Below are positions 12,523 to 25,596 of a DNA stretch of 64,000 nucleotides, piece after piece. The notes below the pieces were generated by a model, which saw only the letters and a program-made list of their open reading frames with translations, ran no database searches and was not told the origin of the DNA. The DNA lies in contig QANT01008170.1 of the NCBI GenBank assembly GCA_003254885.1, positions 1 to 64,000 of the forward strand, in the 5' to 3' direction. Position numbers and translations under genes: made by a program. Source of the stretch: Purshia tridentata. Lineage: Eukaryota; Streptophyta; Magnoliopsida; Rosales; Rosaceae. Every line of letters starts with the position of its first letter. Position 1 is the stretch's first letter.

Positions 12523-15500
12523 CTAGTTCTTCTTACTGTTTCTGAGGTTACGCACAGTCATTACAAGTTGTTGCCTTTCACCTTCAACTTCTGCAAATCT
12601 GAGACTTATCTCTGAATATCTTTCTTGCATTTCCTTTAGTTCTTTGTCCATAGATTTGTTCCTTTCCTTCAGTAATTTCAATTCGGTCAGCATTTCTGTA
12701 TAATTACGCTCATCTGTGCGATCTGCTGCTTTCCTGTGAAATAGAATGCTGTTAAGTAAAGACCATTCTGAAAAGTCACACTCTAGTATGTCTTTGTGTT
12801 CACGCTTAAATGCATACTTTTATCTAAACACATGCAAAATAAAGAAATAAATAAACCGCTGGTGTATGTTGGATAAAATGATATTTACTCGAGGTAAGCA
12901 GAGATTAAGTCAAACTTTGCATAACTTAATGCTTGTACCTTTGATTATTACTAGAAGGATTGATCTTATCTGAAACCGCAGTTTGCCCATTGTAATTCTT
13001 GAGCTTCTTCTCTGTAGTCTTGATTTTTCCTTTCTTCTGTACCTCAGCCTGTAATTGAACTATCTGTTTCCTTGAGTTTTCTTTTTCCTCATTGTACTGG
13101 GTCCTCAGCTTTTCCACTTCCGACTTCAGACAAGTGATTGTCGTCTCCTTCTCATCTTTCAAAGACCTCATATTAGTAAGTTGTTCATGTGTTTTCTCCG
13201 CTTCCCGCTTTGCTGAATCAAATATTTTCTCCAAATTATACTTTTCACTATTCAAACTCTGGATCAGCGTCTCATTTTCAGCAATTAATTTCTTCATTTG
13301 TTTCAAATCTCCTTTCAATTTCTCCTCCTGTTTTGTGAAGTTAGAATTCTCTTCTGTGAGCCTCTCTATCTCAGCTTTGAGCATTTGGTTTTCCATTGAG
13401 AGAGCTTCATGCTTTTCTTCCTTATGCATTTTTGCATATTCAAGCTGCTTGGATTTATTGTCTAGTTCCAATGACAACTGCTCTATACGTTTTGCTTTCA
13501 TATCAATCTGGTTCACAAGCTCCTGCAATTTTACTTCATTCTGGTCCTTAATCAACTGTAACTCTTCATTGGCTTTCTGGAGCCTCTCTTCCAGAATTCT
13601 GTTCTGCATATGCAATTCATTAGCCTCTGTCCGTGCTTTAGTGGCCTGCTTCTCGTTCTCATCAACCTGAGATTCCATTTCCGCAGAAAGCCTTCTAAAT
13701 TCCTCTTGAAGACGCTCAGCAGTAAAAGCATTATTCAACCTTGTCTTCCTTAACGCTTCTTCTGCTTGGGTGGCCCTCTGTTCATGCTCAACTTTGGCAC
13801 GTGCCATGGCCTCCAGCTTATCTTCAAATCCTTTGGCCTGATCCTCCAGTTCTATCTCCAAAGATTTGACCTCATTTTCAAGTTCCTGAATGGACATCAA
13901 ACATTCTGAGAATTCATGTGCTTGCTTCTCAATTGTTTTTTCTGACCTCTCTACCTGAGATTCAAGCTCTTTTATAGTCACTATGTAACCTGCCCGTTCA
14001 TTTTCCATCTCTGTTCGTAGGTTTTCTTGGTTTCGATTTAACTTCAAAGAGATGTCATAGTTGTCCTGCTTTAAAAGATCATACTCCAAAGTGAGCTGCT
14101 TTATATGCATATCTTGCTTTTCCATCTTCTTCTTGTGGGTGTCTATTTCACTGAGAAGGTCTCTGATCTTAAGTTCCAGCGATTCTACTTCCTGGTTATC
14201 ACTGTGCTTCTTTGCCAGTTTTTCCACTGATTTATGGTTTTCATTCTCATTTATTTTGCCTGTGGAATATTTTCCCATAAATTTGGCATTCTTCTCAGTT
14301 TCTAACCTGCTTGAAAGATCAGATATTTCCCTATTTTTCTTCTCCAATGTATCTTCAAGATCCTTCACCACAAGGATTAACTCAGAATTTGTGTCTTGTG
14401 TCTTCTGCAGTTGCATGCGAAGATTGGTTCTTGCTTTCTTTTCATAATTAAGCTCTTGCTTCATTCCTTCAAACTGTGCTCTTGTATCCTTAGTCTCTGG
14501 CTGCAGGTTTTTGAAAGTCTGTTCCTCATCACTGTGTCCCTGCAAAGACTTGAGCCGTTGACATTCTAATTTGAGTGCATCTCTCTCCTCTTTAAGGCTA
14601 GTAATCTGTCTCGACAGATTCTGTCCTTGTTTGCTCTCTTTTGCCATCTGTTTCCGAAGAGTCTGTAATTCCAGTTCCGATAGGTTTGCCTGCCTCACCA
14701 GCATAGCAATCTCATTTCTGAGTTTTTCAACGGAATCATCTGAAGCCTCTTGTCCCCTTTCTGTTGGAAGCTTGTCTTCAATTGGCGAGTCAATCAAGCT
14801 TCCATCTGAAGACCAATCCAAGCTCAATCTTTGACGCATAGAGTTTTCCTTTGCAGCGGCACCAGCCTTTCCCGTTTGAGGAATGGAGTTTTGTCCAACG
14901 GGGGGTGATAGGGAATTGGTAGCATCCTGATGGACAGTTGCTGTTTTGTCATAGGCTCCATTCTGTTTAGCAATACGAAAATACACAATTCAATTATGAC
15001 TTCCCAGAAATGGCGCTTTTTCACTACGATTTGATATGTAGAAAGTTTAGGACATCTCTGTTCAATTTATTGAAAGTATAAGAAAATGATAGTTTATAAA
15101 ATACCGTACTTCAGTAAAATTTAGGTGATTGCTTCCATCTGTATCCCAATTGCTGTTTGAGTTGTCCACGCTGCTATGGCGTGAAATACTCGGATCCTCA
15201 TCATCAATTTCTCTGAGATTAGATTAAATTTTAATACTAAAGAAAAGGGGAAAGCTAAAGGAAAATTTACAAACATAAAAAATTAGACAAGGAAATAAGA
15301 ATAGAACAGACTGAAACTATTTGTGTTTGATTGTCACCTGTAATCAGCATCGTCCTGTATCCTGAGAATTGTCACCTGTATCAATAATATAATTATGTAT
15401 CAGATTCCATAGTCAACGACATTGAAGTTTTTGTTCTGTTCTGAGAATAGACAGAACTGCTGGTTAAATCATGAGAATTTCTAGAGAGAGAGAGGGCTGA

Positions 15501-16155
15501 CATGTAAAACTACACCAGAGTTTGCAAATTTAAGGGGAAGAGTGACAGTTAACGGTTCAGTTTCCGCAGCAAAATCTGCAAAATCGACTGAAGCTTCTCC
15601 AAGATAACCAGATTTCGATGATCCCTGCAATAACCCATTAGAATTAGAACATGCCCAAAAAATCGCATAAAAGCAAAATGAGAAAAAAACCACGAAACAT
15701 AATTGTTCCGTACAGTTGAAACAATGAAGTGGTAAATCTTCTCTTTGAGTTTTCCTGTTTTGGATTCCTCGATGAGCTTCACTGATTCATAAACTGGATT
15801 CTCCCAAGTGCAGGTTCCATCCTGAACTGCAGTTTTCTGCAGTTTCACTGTTGGCTTTCCGACGTCGTCCGGCACCAAAGATATCATCAAGGCAGGCTTC
15901 TTCAATTTCGGCACCTGAAGAAATGAAAATGGTGAGACCCAAAACCAGGTATGAACTTTGTCTCTTTAGAGTTTATATATATAATATTTCTAGATCACAT
16001 TTCAGTATAACTCAAAATCAATGCAAACCCATTTCAAAATCAGTAACAAGGAAGAAGATGGTTTGGTCTTTGTGCGTCAAAAATGATACCTGGGTTGCTT
16101 GAAACTGCAATTGGAATAGTGCTTTTATCTTCTTCTTCTTGCTCCATGTGAACAT
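12523..16155 (-). CDS. NT-C2 (EEIG1/EHBP1-type) coiled-coil protein
   Basis: Seven exons (16155-16090, 15914-15714, 15624-15502, 15375-15338, 15212-15110, 14962-12939, 12733-12523) join into 921 codons. Residues 1-145 form an N-terminal C2 domain: MFTWSKKKKIKALFQLQFQA, then PKLKKPALMISLVPDD, then the ENPVYESVKL and GYLGEASVDFADF strands. A serine-rich linker follows (SISRHSSVDNSNSNW). From about residue 250 to the end is almost unbroken heptad coiled coil beginning EKLRNEIAMLVRQANLSELE. The plant family is often mislabelled myosin heavy chain-related, but there is no motor domain. NT-C2 domains are thought to bind membranes, and the coiled coil suggests scaffolding or tethering. Exon 3 ends at a weak donor (CAT/GTCAGC), the least certain junction. 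Confidence 0.88.
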
Positions 16156-17663
16156 GTTTTCAGTCTTGAGTAGTTTCAGATCTCAGAAAATTTTCGTCCA
16201 AAGTCTCACTCCTCTCTTTGGGAATTTCAGCAATTAATGCCCTGCTTTTTTTGAGCTTCTTTGTAAAAAGACTTGGTCTGATATGGTTAAGAATTAGAAC
16301 CAAGTAAGGTATTTTTCTCAACTATTTTTTCAATACACATGAATATTCTGAAAGCAACTAAAAGGCTGTGTAGCTGTGAAACCTCATCTTCTAGCTGTTA
16401 GCCTGTAAGTACTAGATACTGCATAGATTTTGAAATAAGCACTTGCAAAAGAAGACTCACAAAAAATCGAATTATAAAATGTTGTCACAGAAACTAAAAT
16501 AATAAGAAGCTTCGATGTAATGTAATGGATTATATATCAATCATTATATGAAAAGAGATCTCTGAAACGCATTACAGCTTACTTTTTGCTTTCAAAAGGC
16601 ATTATATATGGAATTTAAATGACGAAAATGTCCCTGTTCTTTTTGGTTAGCACTAAGCAGTACGGCCCTGCTTTTTTGTTTTTTTGTTTGAAAAATGGAC
16701 CTGCTCTTTCCACCCTGGTCACCCAAAAGATATCCTTCTTTTTCTGAACTTGAAATTCATGGTGGCATTTGGGATTGAGAGCAAGTCAGAAAGATCATAT
16801 CAATGTTGTTTGGCTAAGATTTTGCAATATGTGATTTGTTACAGTCCTAATTAGGAGGCCTCATATGAGTGAAAACCTGATTTGACCAAAATTGAAGGCT
16901 CTCTCAAAAAGTGATTTAAGCACAACCAGAGGTTGATGGGTCACCTTTTGTGAAATTGATTGAAAAATTGTGGCCCAAAACTCGATCATCATCCACGGCT
17001 TTTTGGCACCATGAGGAAAACAACCTGATCATATCCCTTCCAGCAGTGCAAGACGCATGGAAGTTGCTACATTTATGTGAGTGCCTTTTCGGTTGTAAAT
17101 TGCTTTCTTCTAATAATTTAATCGAAGAAACACATGGCAAAGTTTGAGCATTATCGGCTTGGCTTGGCTATATAATTCACCACGTGCCTCTCGCTGGATT
17201 TCACATTATTCTTTATTTTTTTGGGGTCAGTGTCTATCTTCTGAAATATGGAAATTGCAATTTCCTTAATTAACATCTTTTTTCTTATTTTGGTTGAATA
17301 AGAGTTTTTTTTTTTTTTTTNTTTTTTTTTTTTGGGGTTGTATCCCATATGGATCAACTAGTTAGGTGCCTCTGCTTCTCATACCTCTGGAGGGGCTTCA
17401 AACTGGTCCAATTTTGTCTGTCGGATGTCACTGTCTGTTCCCTTTCTAAGCATTTTGTGAACCACGTTTCTTCCCGAATCCACTTCACCAATAAATTGCT
17501 TAGACTTGGAATTGACAAATGATGTAGCATCAAGCATGAATATCATTGAGATAATTCTAGACAAATTTGCTCTTTCTAATATAATATTGGACCAAAATAT
17601 TAAAGGAATTGTATAACTAAACTTGATTTTGTCATTTGCACTAACAATTAAGCATGTTTACAT

Positions 17664-17977
17664 AATTTTTTAAGACAATCAATATTTAGTTCCTTCTTTT
17701 ATGTGATTGTGCGATCTAATTTGAGTAATGGCACTTGCTTATATATCTATAATATTATTTTTATTATATTTTTATACTATATTTGTTATACTATCGTATG
17801 TGTCATTATTGTACTGAAAAAATTTTTTAAGACAATCAATATTTAGTTCCTTCTTTTGCGTGATTGTGCGATCTAATTTGAGTAATGGCACTTGCTTATA
17901 TATCAATAATATTATTTTTATTATGTTTTTATACCATATTTGTTATACTATCATATGTGTTATTATTGTATTGAAAA
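17664..17977. repeat. 157-bp tandem duplication including a MITE end
   Basis: TAAGACAATC starts at 17671 and again at 17828, a period of 157 bp. The copies agree over their whole length with only scattered substitutions, so the event is fairly recent. The unit includes the left part of the MITE at 17904-18096. The first copy therefore carries a second, truncated left end of that element, which implies the duplication came after the insertion. Confidence 0.8.
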
Positions 17978-18096
17978 AAATATTTTTTTATTTTTAAGGT
18001 TTATTTTTTAGTATTTAATGAATGAATGTCATGTAGATTGCCACGTAAAATGGTATAAAATTATAGTATAAAAATGTAATAAGTATAGTATTATTG
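17904..18096. mobile_element. Short Mutator-type MITE, 193 bp
   Basis: The terminal inverted repeats begin CAATAATATTATTTTTATTA, and the right end, read in reverse, begins CAATAATACTATACTTATTA. The flanks are an exact 9-bp duplication, CTTATATAT, at 17895-17903 and 18097-18105. No coding content. A second member of the family lies at 24766-24953 in the opposite orientation. Confidence 0.8.
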
Positions 18097-19002
18097 CTTA
18101 TATATAATTCACTCTTGATTGGATTTAGAGGTCGCAATGATACTGCACGACATCACAAGTACAATTAGCTTTGTCAACTAGTTAACAACTATAGGTGATT
18201 TTAAATTTTAAAGTTGGCTCTCAAGTCTGAAGCTGTGGAGTGCTGGAAGTGAAGGCCATGTGAGTCGGCTTTAAATATGTTATTATGTTATGACTCTTAT
18301 GAGTTGGGTTTTGAGCTCGAAGCCCCCAACTACTCGCTCAAGTTAACTTGGGCTTACAATGTTGGTTGACTTGGAGCTCAACTGCAGGTCTCATAATGCT
18401 TGGGTTGAATATGGGCCTCTCTTTTTGTCAGAAAGTTGGGCTAGACACGTGGCCTATATTGTTAACAACATGCCACGTTAAAGTGACCATTGTCCAATCC
18501 TGAATGCTAAAGAAAGTAAGACGTATGAACCTGGACGGATTCAGAATTCACATTGAATTCTAATGGGTCCCCCCTTAGAGTATGATGTCACCACTGACTT
18601 CAATTGCCAACTGGTGAGACTGAGACTAAATTTTGTATGGATTTATACGAAACGACGCCATTCTGAAAGGAATTTAACCATGAAAATAACTAAATTGTCT
18701 ACCAAAATGCCGCCGTTTCTGAATTTGCGGTCGCATAGCTTCTTATCCCAAAAATGTTGAAAGAGGTTGCACAAAAAGGGCATGGACTATAAAGCACTCT
18801 AGGTTTTCCCTGAATCCCATTCCCATACGGAATGGAACATTAATTAGCCCTATACGCATAGTAGTTCATTAGATCTTAGCAGAAATAGTAAAGAGCAGAG
18901 ACAGCCAGAAAAAAGTGTACCCAAGGGTACATACGAAAATAGAAAAAGACACAAGAAGTTGGGTATACACACATAGGCACAAATATTGTCCAATCAGAAC
19001 GA

Positions 19003-19012
19003 GCCACGTGGC
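19003..19012 (+). promoter_or_regulatory. Palindromic G-box upstream of cytochrome b561
   Basis: GCCACGTGGC is a perfect palindromic G-box 207 bp before the start codon, with a CCAAT motif just upstream near 18990. bZIP and bHLH factors are the known binders. A TATA-like GATAAAAG lies near 19082. Confidence 0.45.
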
Positions 19013-19218
19013 AGCCACACGAAGTTGATGAAGATCTCTCAATCCGACGGTCAAAGTCGGTTTCCATAAACTGGTGAAAACGGATAAAAGGGGGATTCAT
19101 ATACAGGTGTGATTATATTCTGAGTGAGCAGGTAGCGTTGAGAGAATTGAGAGAGGAATAGAAATTATAGAATTAATTAAGAAGAAAATCAGGTGTGGGA
19201 GGAAGGAGGGAGTTGGAG

Positions 19219-21803
19219 ATGGCGATAAGGGTACCAGCAATCCCATTCACGTTTGTAGTACACGCGCTAGGAGTTGCGGCTTTGGTTTTGGTATTGGTTT
19301 GGACCATTCACTTCCGAGGTGGTTTGGCATGGGAAGCTACCAACAAGAACCTCATCTTCAACGTAAGCCTCTCATTCTCTTTCTTATAAATTTCTGGGTT
19401 TGTTTTCATTTTGGCTTGGAGACGCGGACTCGGTGATTTTTCTACAAGTTTTCGCAACGTGCCCACCAAACTGATCAATAGGCATAATGGTTTAGTCTTT
19501 AAGTTGTGCATTATTAATGGTTAATATTATAGATGGACATTTTAGTATATGTCTTGATTCTCTTCTTATTGATGATATGGTATTGGATGCTCATAATGCC
19601 ACTCTTTTTGTTTCAATGTTTGTTTGTGAATATATGCTCAGCCCTATACATGCTTTGACTGCCTTTTTGTGTTTTTGGTGGTGGTACGAGGCTGTAAGTC
19701 ATTGACTATAGTAGGAAAAAATAAAACACTAATTAATAAATTCAGTCATATATATATATATATTAATTCCAGTTGCATAATATATATTGTAAGACATGAT
19801 TAAGTGCAACTCTTTCTATATATCGGTGTCTAATATGATTAATGAAGCGCATGGTTAACGGAAGTTGAAGTAGCTAGGGTTGTGTTTTGGTTGTGGGTGA
19901 AACTTGAAAGTGATGCATGGTATTTATTGTTTTGATTGTTTTGATGGTATTGAATGTAGCAACAGGCCGGCTAGGTAAGTAGGGTATCTTTCACATGCTC
20001 ACCTACCATTCTAACAACCCGACTCTTTTCTTTAGTCTCTTTATTATTTACTTTTAGATTTTCGTTTGGCTACGATTCTTAATCTGTTTTGTTGTAAAAT
20101 TCAGACTAGGAATCCACTTAGGCTTAAAAAATATACAGTCTATAGCAAGACTCTATACTTATTGTATCCTTTTTTATTTGCTCTAATTCGTGTGTCGAGT
20201 TTTCCTAGTTTAGAATTTAATAATCAAGATGCTTAATTTTTTAACTCTTTTACATTGCCTTTTCGACAAAAAAAGAAAATTAATAATCAAAATAATTAGA
20301 CGATCACATAATTCAAAATTTCAAATCTTTTTCAACAACCGCTAGTTTTTTCAAAATGCTTGTTATAAAATTTGTACACATACCACATTTTACGTAAATT
20401 ACTATTGATCGATCTCCTAGCAAATAGGAAAAAGAAATTTCTTACTCACTAATTATTATTTTTTTTGTATAAATCATCATACAATTTGTAGTAAAATTAT
20501 ATTTCAAATCTCGATCTTAAATTATGTGTTGTTTTATTTGTTATGAAATAAATGTGGCTTAGAGGGCTATATGTAAATAATAAAATATTATCACACAATT
20601 TGAGATATGTATTTGAATTCTCAAACACTATTTTATTTAGATAAGTTTTAAAATATTTTTTTATTAATATTTATATGTTTGAAATTATTATTAGAAAAAT
20701 AAAAATAGTGCATGATTCTCACGATATGGTTATATTAATGTAATTTTGGAATAATATTTTAAATTCTGATATTATTTATTTGGAGATAATAAAGAATCAA
20801 ATCTTTTACCTGCAGCAACGTGGCTCACGTGGTTCGCCTCAGTTCTTTTAAAATAATGGGTCATTTAATTCAATTATTATTATACGGCAGTTTCTTTCAA
20901 AATTATTTATGTGGGTCCGTTGAGTTTGAGACTTGGAGGGGCCTTTTGGTCCTTTTGTATGCTAATAATGAAAAACTCTAATTATGTTACATCAATCATC
21001 ATCACATGCTCTAATGCTGTAATTCTGAAATTCATAATTTGTTTTGAATTTTGTACAGCTCCATCCTTTTCTAATGATTCTGGGCTTAATTGTCATCGGT
21101 GGAGAAGGTAATCAAAACTGGTTACTGGTATGATGGTCGATGATGCTCTTAAATATTTCTGATATACTGATTCCATCTTTTGATAATTTTGTCACCCCCA
21201 TACGATAAATATGATTGCAGCCATTATTAGTTATAAATCACTGCCTTTGAGGAAGGAGGTGAAGAAGTTAATCCACCTGGTTCTTCATGCCATCGCATTG
21301 GGTCTGGGCATCATTGGTATATATGCTGCATTCAAGAACCACAATGAGACTGGGGTTGCCAATCTATATAGCTTGCACTCTTGGATTGGAATTGGTGTCA
21401 TTGTCCTCTATGGTATTCAGGTAATTTCTCATTTTGAGAAGAATATTTAATTTTCTAAAAGTGGGCATATTAATTAATTAATATGATGAATTGGCAGTGG
21501 ATATTCGGGTTCTTGGTGTTCTTCTACCCTGGAGGGAGTGGTGCATTGAGGAGTGAGTCAGTTCCATGGCATGCGTTGTTTGGGCTTATTGTGTATGTAT
21601 TGGCAGTTGGCAACTCTTCATTGGGCTTCTTAGAGAAGCTGACATTCCTCGAGAGCTCTGGACTCGCTAAGTTCGGCACTGAGGCCTTTCTTGTCAACTT
21701 CACTGCCATCATCACAATATTGTTTGGAGCTTTCGTTGTCTTCTCAGTTATTGCTGCAGCTCCTACTACAGCAGATGCAGATGACAGCTATACTTCTATA
21801 TGA
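19219..21803 (+). CDS. Cytochrome b561, ascorbate-dependent transmembrane ferrireductase
   Basis: Four exons (19219-19362, 21059-21107, 21221-21420, 21498-21803) join into 232 codons, the usual family length. Six membrane helices are apparent. The four haem-ligand histidines sit at about 50 (LHPFLM), 83 (KKLIHLVLH), 117 (SLHSWIG) and 156 (VPWHALFG), placing one haem on each side of the membrane. The basic KSLPLRKEVKK stretch precedes helix 3, where the cytosolic ascorbate site lies in the family. The protein passes electrons from ascorbate across the tonoplast or plasma membrane to ferric chelates or monodehydroascorbate. The start MAIRVPAIPFTFVVHALGV matches relatives. Intron 1 is long (1696 bp), AT-rich, and holds nothing I can name. 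Confidence 0.93.
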
Positions 21804-22039
21804 TGATGATGATATATACCATTGTTAAATATAGAGGTAATGCTTGGCTTGGAACCAATAAAACTTGGGTATATCTCTCTCCCTTTTAATGTGTATTTGT
21901 AGCCTATACATATAATATTTGTGATTAATTATCGTTATTTATTGGCAAGCTCATCTAATTATTTGCTTTATTGAAGAGGGTAGTGTGTAATAATGTACTA
22001 ATGAGGGCTTTTTCTAGCTGGGCAACCCAAACATCAGCT

Positions 22040-22074
22040 ACATTAACCACTTGGATTCTTCGAGTGGTTAATGT
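22040..22074. repeat. Short hairpin after the cytochrome b561 gene
   Basis: ACATTAACCACT at 22040-22051 pairs perfectly with AGTGGTTAATGT at 22063-22074 across an 11-base loop. It lies about 240 bp beyond the stop codon. No function is assigned. Confidence 0.5.
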
Positions 22075-22756
22075 ATGGCCGGGAGTCATTTTTCAATTCT
22101 AAGCTAGATTAGTTTACAAAGCATGGTTTGTTTCTTTGAAATCTTAGTTAACGGGTGCAAATAAAAAGAATAAGGGGGAATGTATTAGACAGCCGAAAAT
22201 TAAATTTTATTAACAAATACGGTGGATTGAATAAACTTTGGGCCCAAACTTAAATTAGAAAGAAGAAAAGAAAATTAAGAATAAGAAAAAGGTGGCCAAC
22301 TTGTCATGAAAAAGCATCTTAGTGGGCTGAAAATCACTAAAATTATCATTTAAAAAATTTCAGCTTTTATATAAAGAGGGGAAAATTGGCCAGTACGTAC
22401 TCATATCTATAATGTCTTTATTGACAATCTTCACATAAAGAATGTTTGTATGTATAGCCTTTGAAAAGATGATGATTATTGAATGGAAAACGGTAGTAAT
22501 TGAAGCACTAATATTAGTTATATGGATCTTCTAATTGCTTCTGGATTCTATAAATAGTGAGAGCCAATGAGAGTTAGCACACGTAAGGACACCGTGACGG
22601 CACAGACCACGACATGCAGTCATGCACCAATTTTGTTTTTATAAAAAAAAAAAAGAGAGAATTTTGTTTGAGGTGGAATACGTGTCCCAATGGAATGAGG
22701 ACACGTCACTTACGGCGCAAAGATCCACAACGTGGCAGCTGCAGCTTTATCGTTCT

Positions 22757-22985
22757 CCAACTGCCGACAATACTTGGCTTTCTCGTTGGCCCACCGCTGA
22801 AAGTTTGGTGGTAAAAGGATAAGCTCTTCGATATATCAATTTGACCCTTTTTTTTTTCTGCCCAGAAAACTCCAACTGCCGACAATACTTGGCTTTCTCG
22901 TTGGGCCACCGCTGAAAGTTTGGTGGTAAAAGGATAAGCTCTTCGATATATCAATTTGACCCTTTTTTTTCTGCCCAGAAAGGAT
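22757..22985. repeat. 115-bp tandem duplication
   Basis: CTGCCGACAATACTTGGC starts at 22761 and again at 22876. The two units are almost identical through CTGCCCAGAAA. A partial third start (GGATAAGCT) appears at 22982. The near identity suggests a recent event or an assembly join. Confidence 0.8.
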
Positions 22986-23740
22986 AAGCTACTTCCTTCC
23001 AGCTGGATAATGCCAATTAGCACATACATGAGAATTGAGATCCAAGTTTACTTAAGAACTTAACATGATCAAGACAAAATATATTTTATATTTAATACTT
23101 TATGTCTCTTAGATGAGTCATATGTAAAATAATCACTCTTTTTTTTCCAATTTTCTGGTGAACACAGTTAAGTCATATAAAAAAAATAAAAAACAATTAT
23201 AACCATTGATTTAGAGGTTTATATATATCATCAACTACTCTATATATGTTTGGCATGCATGGATATCAGTTCGATTTTGTTTTCTTTGTAAAGTTGTAGT
23301 GATGCCACAGTACAAAGTACAAACACATACAGCCTATCCTAAAACAACACGTTCATGAATTTTGGCACTCACGTGCACATGGCCGGATTCATGGCGCTAA
23401 AATTTATTAATTTATAGTTAGTGAGGCACTAGCATACGCGTCCTATAATATTAGTTTATTGGCCGGGTTTATACACAGTGATCAGGGTCCACAATATTTG
23501 ATTTGAAAGAGTGAAGAGTGAATTGAATAAGCACTTAGACATTAACTATGAGTAAATTGTATCATTTTTATGTGTACAAACAGACAATTGAATTGAAAAA
23601 CAAACGTATGAGCTTGTCTTGATGCGGAGGGAATAGTTGAGATGTAAGTACATTAAATTGCTTGTGAAGTAATGATCATTTGATAAACGTAAGTAGCCTG
23701 CCAGCCTCTTTGGCCCTTTGCCTTGTCATAATAAGTAATC

Positions 23741-24058
23741 AATTCAATAGCTTTCATGCCCATTAATATACAAAAATGGGAAAATCTATGGAGGAACTCA
23801 GAAACTACTTCAAAACCTTTCCTTTTTCTTTTTCTTTTTCTTTTTGTTATTGACCTGCCTATTTGAATCATGATTGAGTAACTCTCTAAATACACTATCA
23901 ATTCAATAGCTTTCACGCCCATTAATATACAAAAATGGGAAAATCTATGGAGGAACTCAGAAACTACTTCAAAACCTTTCCCTTTTCTTTTTCTTTTTCT
24001 TTTTCTTTTTGTTATTGACCTGCCTCTTTGAATCATGATTGAGTAACTCTCTAAATAC
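23741..24058. repeat. 159-bp tandem duplication with a CTTTTT microsatellite
   Basis: AATTCAATAGCTTTCA starts at 23741 and again at 23900. The units differ by a few substitutions and by the number of TTTTTC repeats, which is greater in the second copy. No coding sense. Confidence 0.8.
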
Positions 24059-24765
24059 ACTAACAAAAATATTAACCGAAAAACATAAATTATGTGAATT
24101 CATTTTTGTAAAGATTCCATCACCGATGGGGTGGATTGAGAGAGAGAAGGGTGACGTGTTACTTTACAGCTTGGCCCACAAAGATTCCATCACCCAAACA
24201 AAATCAGAGAATCTTGATGAGCTCCAGTAATTACAAATGTCCATAACAAGAAAAAGAGGAAAAATATACTTTTATCATTTCTAAAATTCCAATGTTGTCT
24301 TGTCTCTTATATGGAGCCAAAAGTTTTTTTTTCCTCCCTAATTACTCAGGCGAAGCCAATAATGGCAGTATTTTATGACGCATAAATCTTGATTTGTCGA
24401 GGTATTTTTGTTTTTCTTGTTTTAGAAATACGAAAGCTCATGAATAGATTGAACGGCCAAATTCAAATCGCGAAAAAAATCCAATATTACTTGAATAGGA
24501 GTCAAATAAAATTATATATAGCTAATTAATATGTTTGTCCTTTTTTAATCAGAATTTAATAGGTTAATTTATAAAGGAGAAGCTAAATTCCATTAGACCA
24601 ATATGTTTACCATAGGGCATAGGATGTTCCCTAAGTTTTCTATCAAACTAAGCAAATGATTAATGAACAATCATCGTATACATAAGATACAACCATTATA
24701 TGCATGTAATACATTCAAAACAACAATTTAAAATTTTAATACGGAGAGTGGTTGATTAAGTTTTT

Positions 24766-24953
24766 CAACAATACTATACTTACTATCTTTTTATACTATC
24801 TTATGTGGCAATCTACATGGCATTCATACATTGAACACTAAAAATAAAAAAATAAAAACTCTAAAAATAAGGAAATACCCTGCTAGTATAATAATAACAC
24901 GTAAGATGGTACAACAAACATAGTATAAAAATATGGTAAGAATAACATTATTG
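24766..24953. mobile_element. Short Mutator-type MITE, 188 bp
   Basis: The terminal inverted repeats are CAACAATACTATACTTACTA on the left and, read in reverse from the right, CAATAATGTTATTCTTACCA. The exact 9-bp duplication TAAGTTTTT flanks it at 24757-24765 and 24954-24962. The interior resembles the element at 17904-18096 read in reverse (for example GGCAATCTACATGGCATTCA against the motif near 18028-18045), so both belong to one family. Confidence 0.8.
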
Positions 24954-25496
24954 TAAGTTTTTCTTGATATGTTTAATTTTTTATTGGTATTGTATCAACA
25001 TATTATATTGTCACACTATTAATATGAGTCATTACAGGTTGTATATGATATCATGTGAATATATAAATTAGATTTTTAATCTAATAATATAAATGTAAGA
25101 TATATAAAATAAAAAAAACCTTAGTTTACTATTGGATTTGTAGGTGTACAAGGGTGCGACGACGTTGCTTATGAAATGATAATAACATTTTCTTATTTTC
25201 TATCACTTAATAATATTAATACCTATGATTGATTGTATTTGTGTCACACTCCCTCTTTCTTACCAAGAAAGTATGGCAACTCATAATAGGCCACCTGTAC
25301 CTACAATCCAGCAAATGTTTCAAATAACAGTTACCTTCCTCCAACTATAGTATCTCAACCATCTCAATCTCCCTCTCTACGTACTGCGCTGGTTGCTTGT
25401 ATAATCTTCTTATACTAAACACCACAGTGAGCTTCCCTTTTGCAAAATTCCAGGTTTTTCCTTCCATCTCTAAGTCTAAGCTTAATTACTTACAAT

Positions 25497-25565
25497 ATGG
25501 CAGAGGCAGAGGCAGAGGCAGAGCAACCCAAAAAGCTAGAATCCGAATCTCCCTCGGAGCCTCCA

Positions 25566-25596
<31 letters not shown>

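Larger units (their letters stand above)
16156..19002. other. Spacer between NT-C2 gene and cytochrome b561 gene
   Basis: AT-rich spacer. It contains a homopolymer T run with one unresolved base at 17321, a 157-bp tandem duplication and a MITE, which are listed separately. Open frames near 16916-17147 on both strands have no recognisable family and no splice context, so I do not call them genes. Confidence 0.5.
21804..25496. other. Spacer between cytochrome b561 and remorin
   Basis: AT-rich spacer holding two tandem duplications (22757-22985, 23741-24058), a MITE (24766-24953) and a short hairpin (22040-22074), which are listed separately. No gene is supported. The open frames at 22706-23029 and 23653-24066 are only the duplicated segments read through. 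Confidence 0.5.

Noticed and set aside
13092-13670. Long open frame antisense to the NT-C2 coiled-coil gene
   Set aside because: It is the complement of heptad coiled-coil codons. It is rich in S, F and C with no family likeness, and the sense gene explains the sequence.
17151-17357. Lysine-rich minus-strand frame
   Set aside because: It is a read through the poly-T tract with the unresolved base at 17321. No coding signal.
23653-24066. Repetitive basic protein frame
   Set aside because: It is produced by reading through the 159-bp tandem duplication and its CTTTTT microsatellite.
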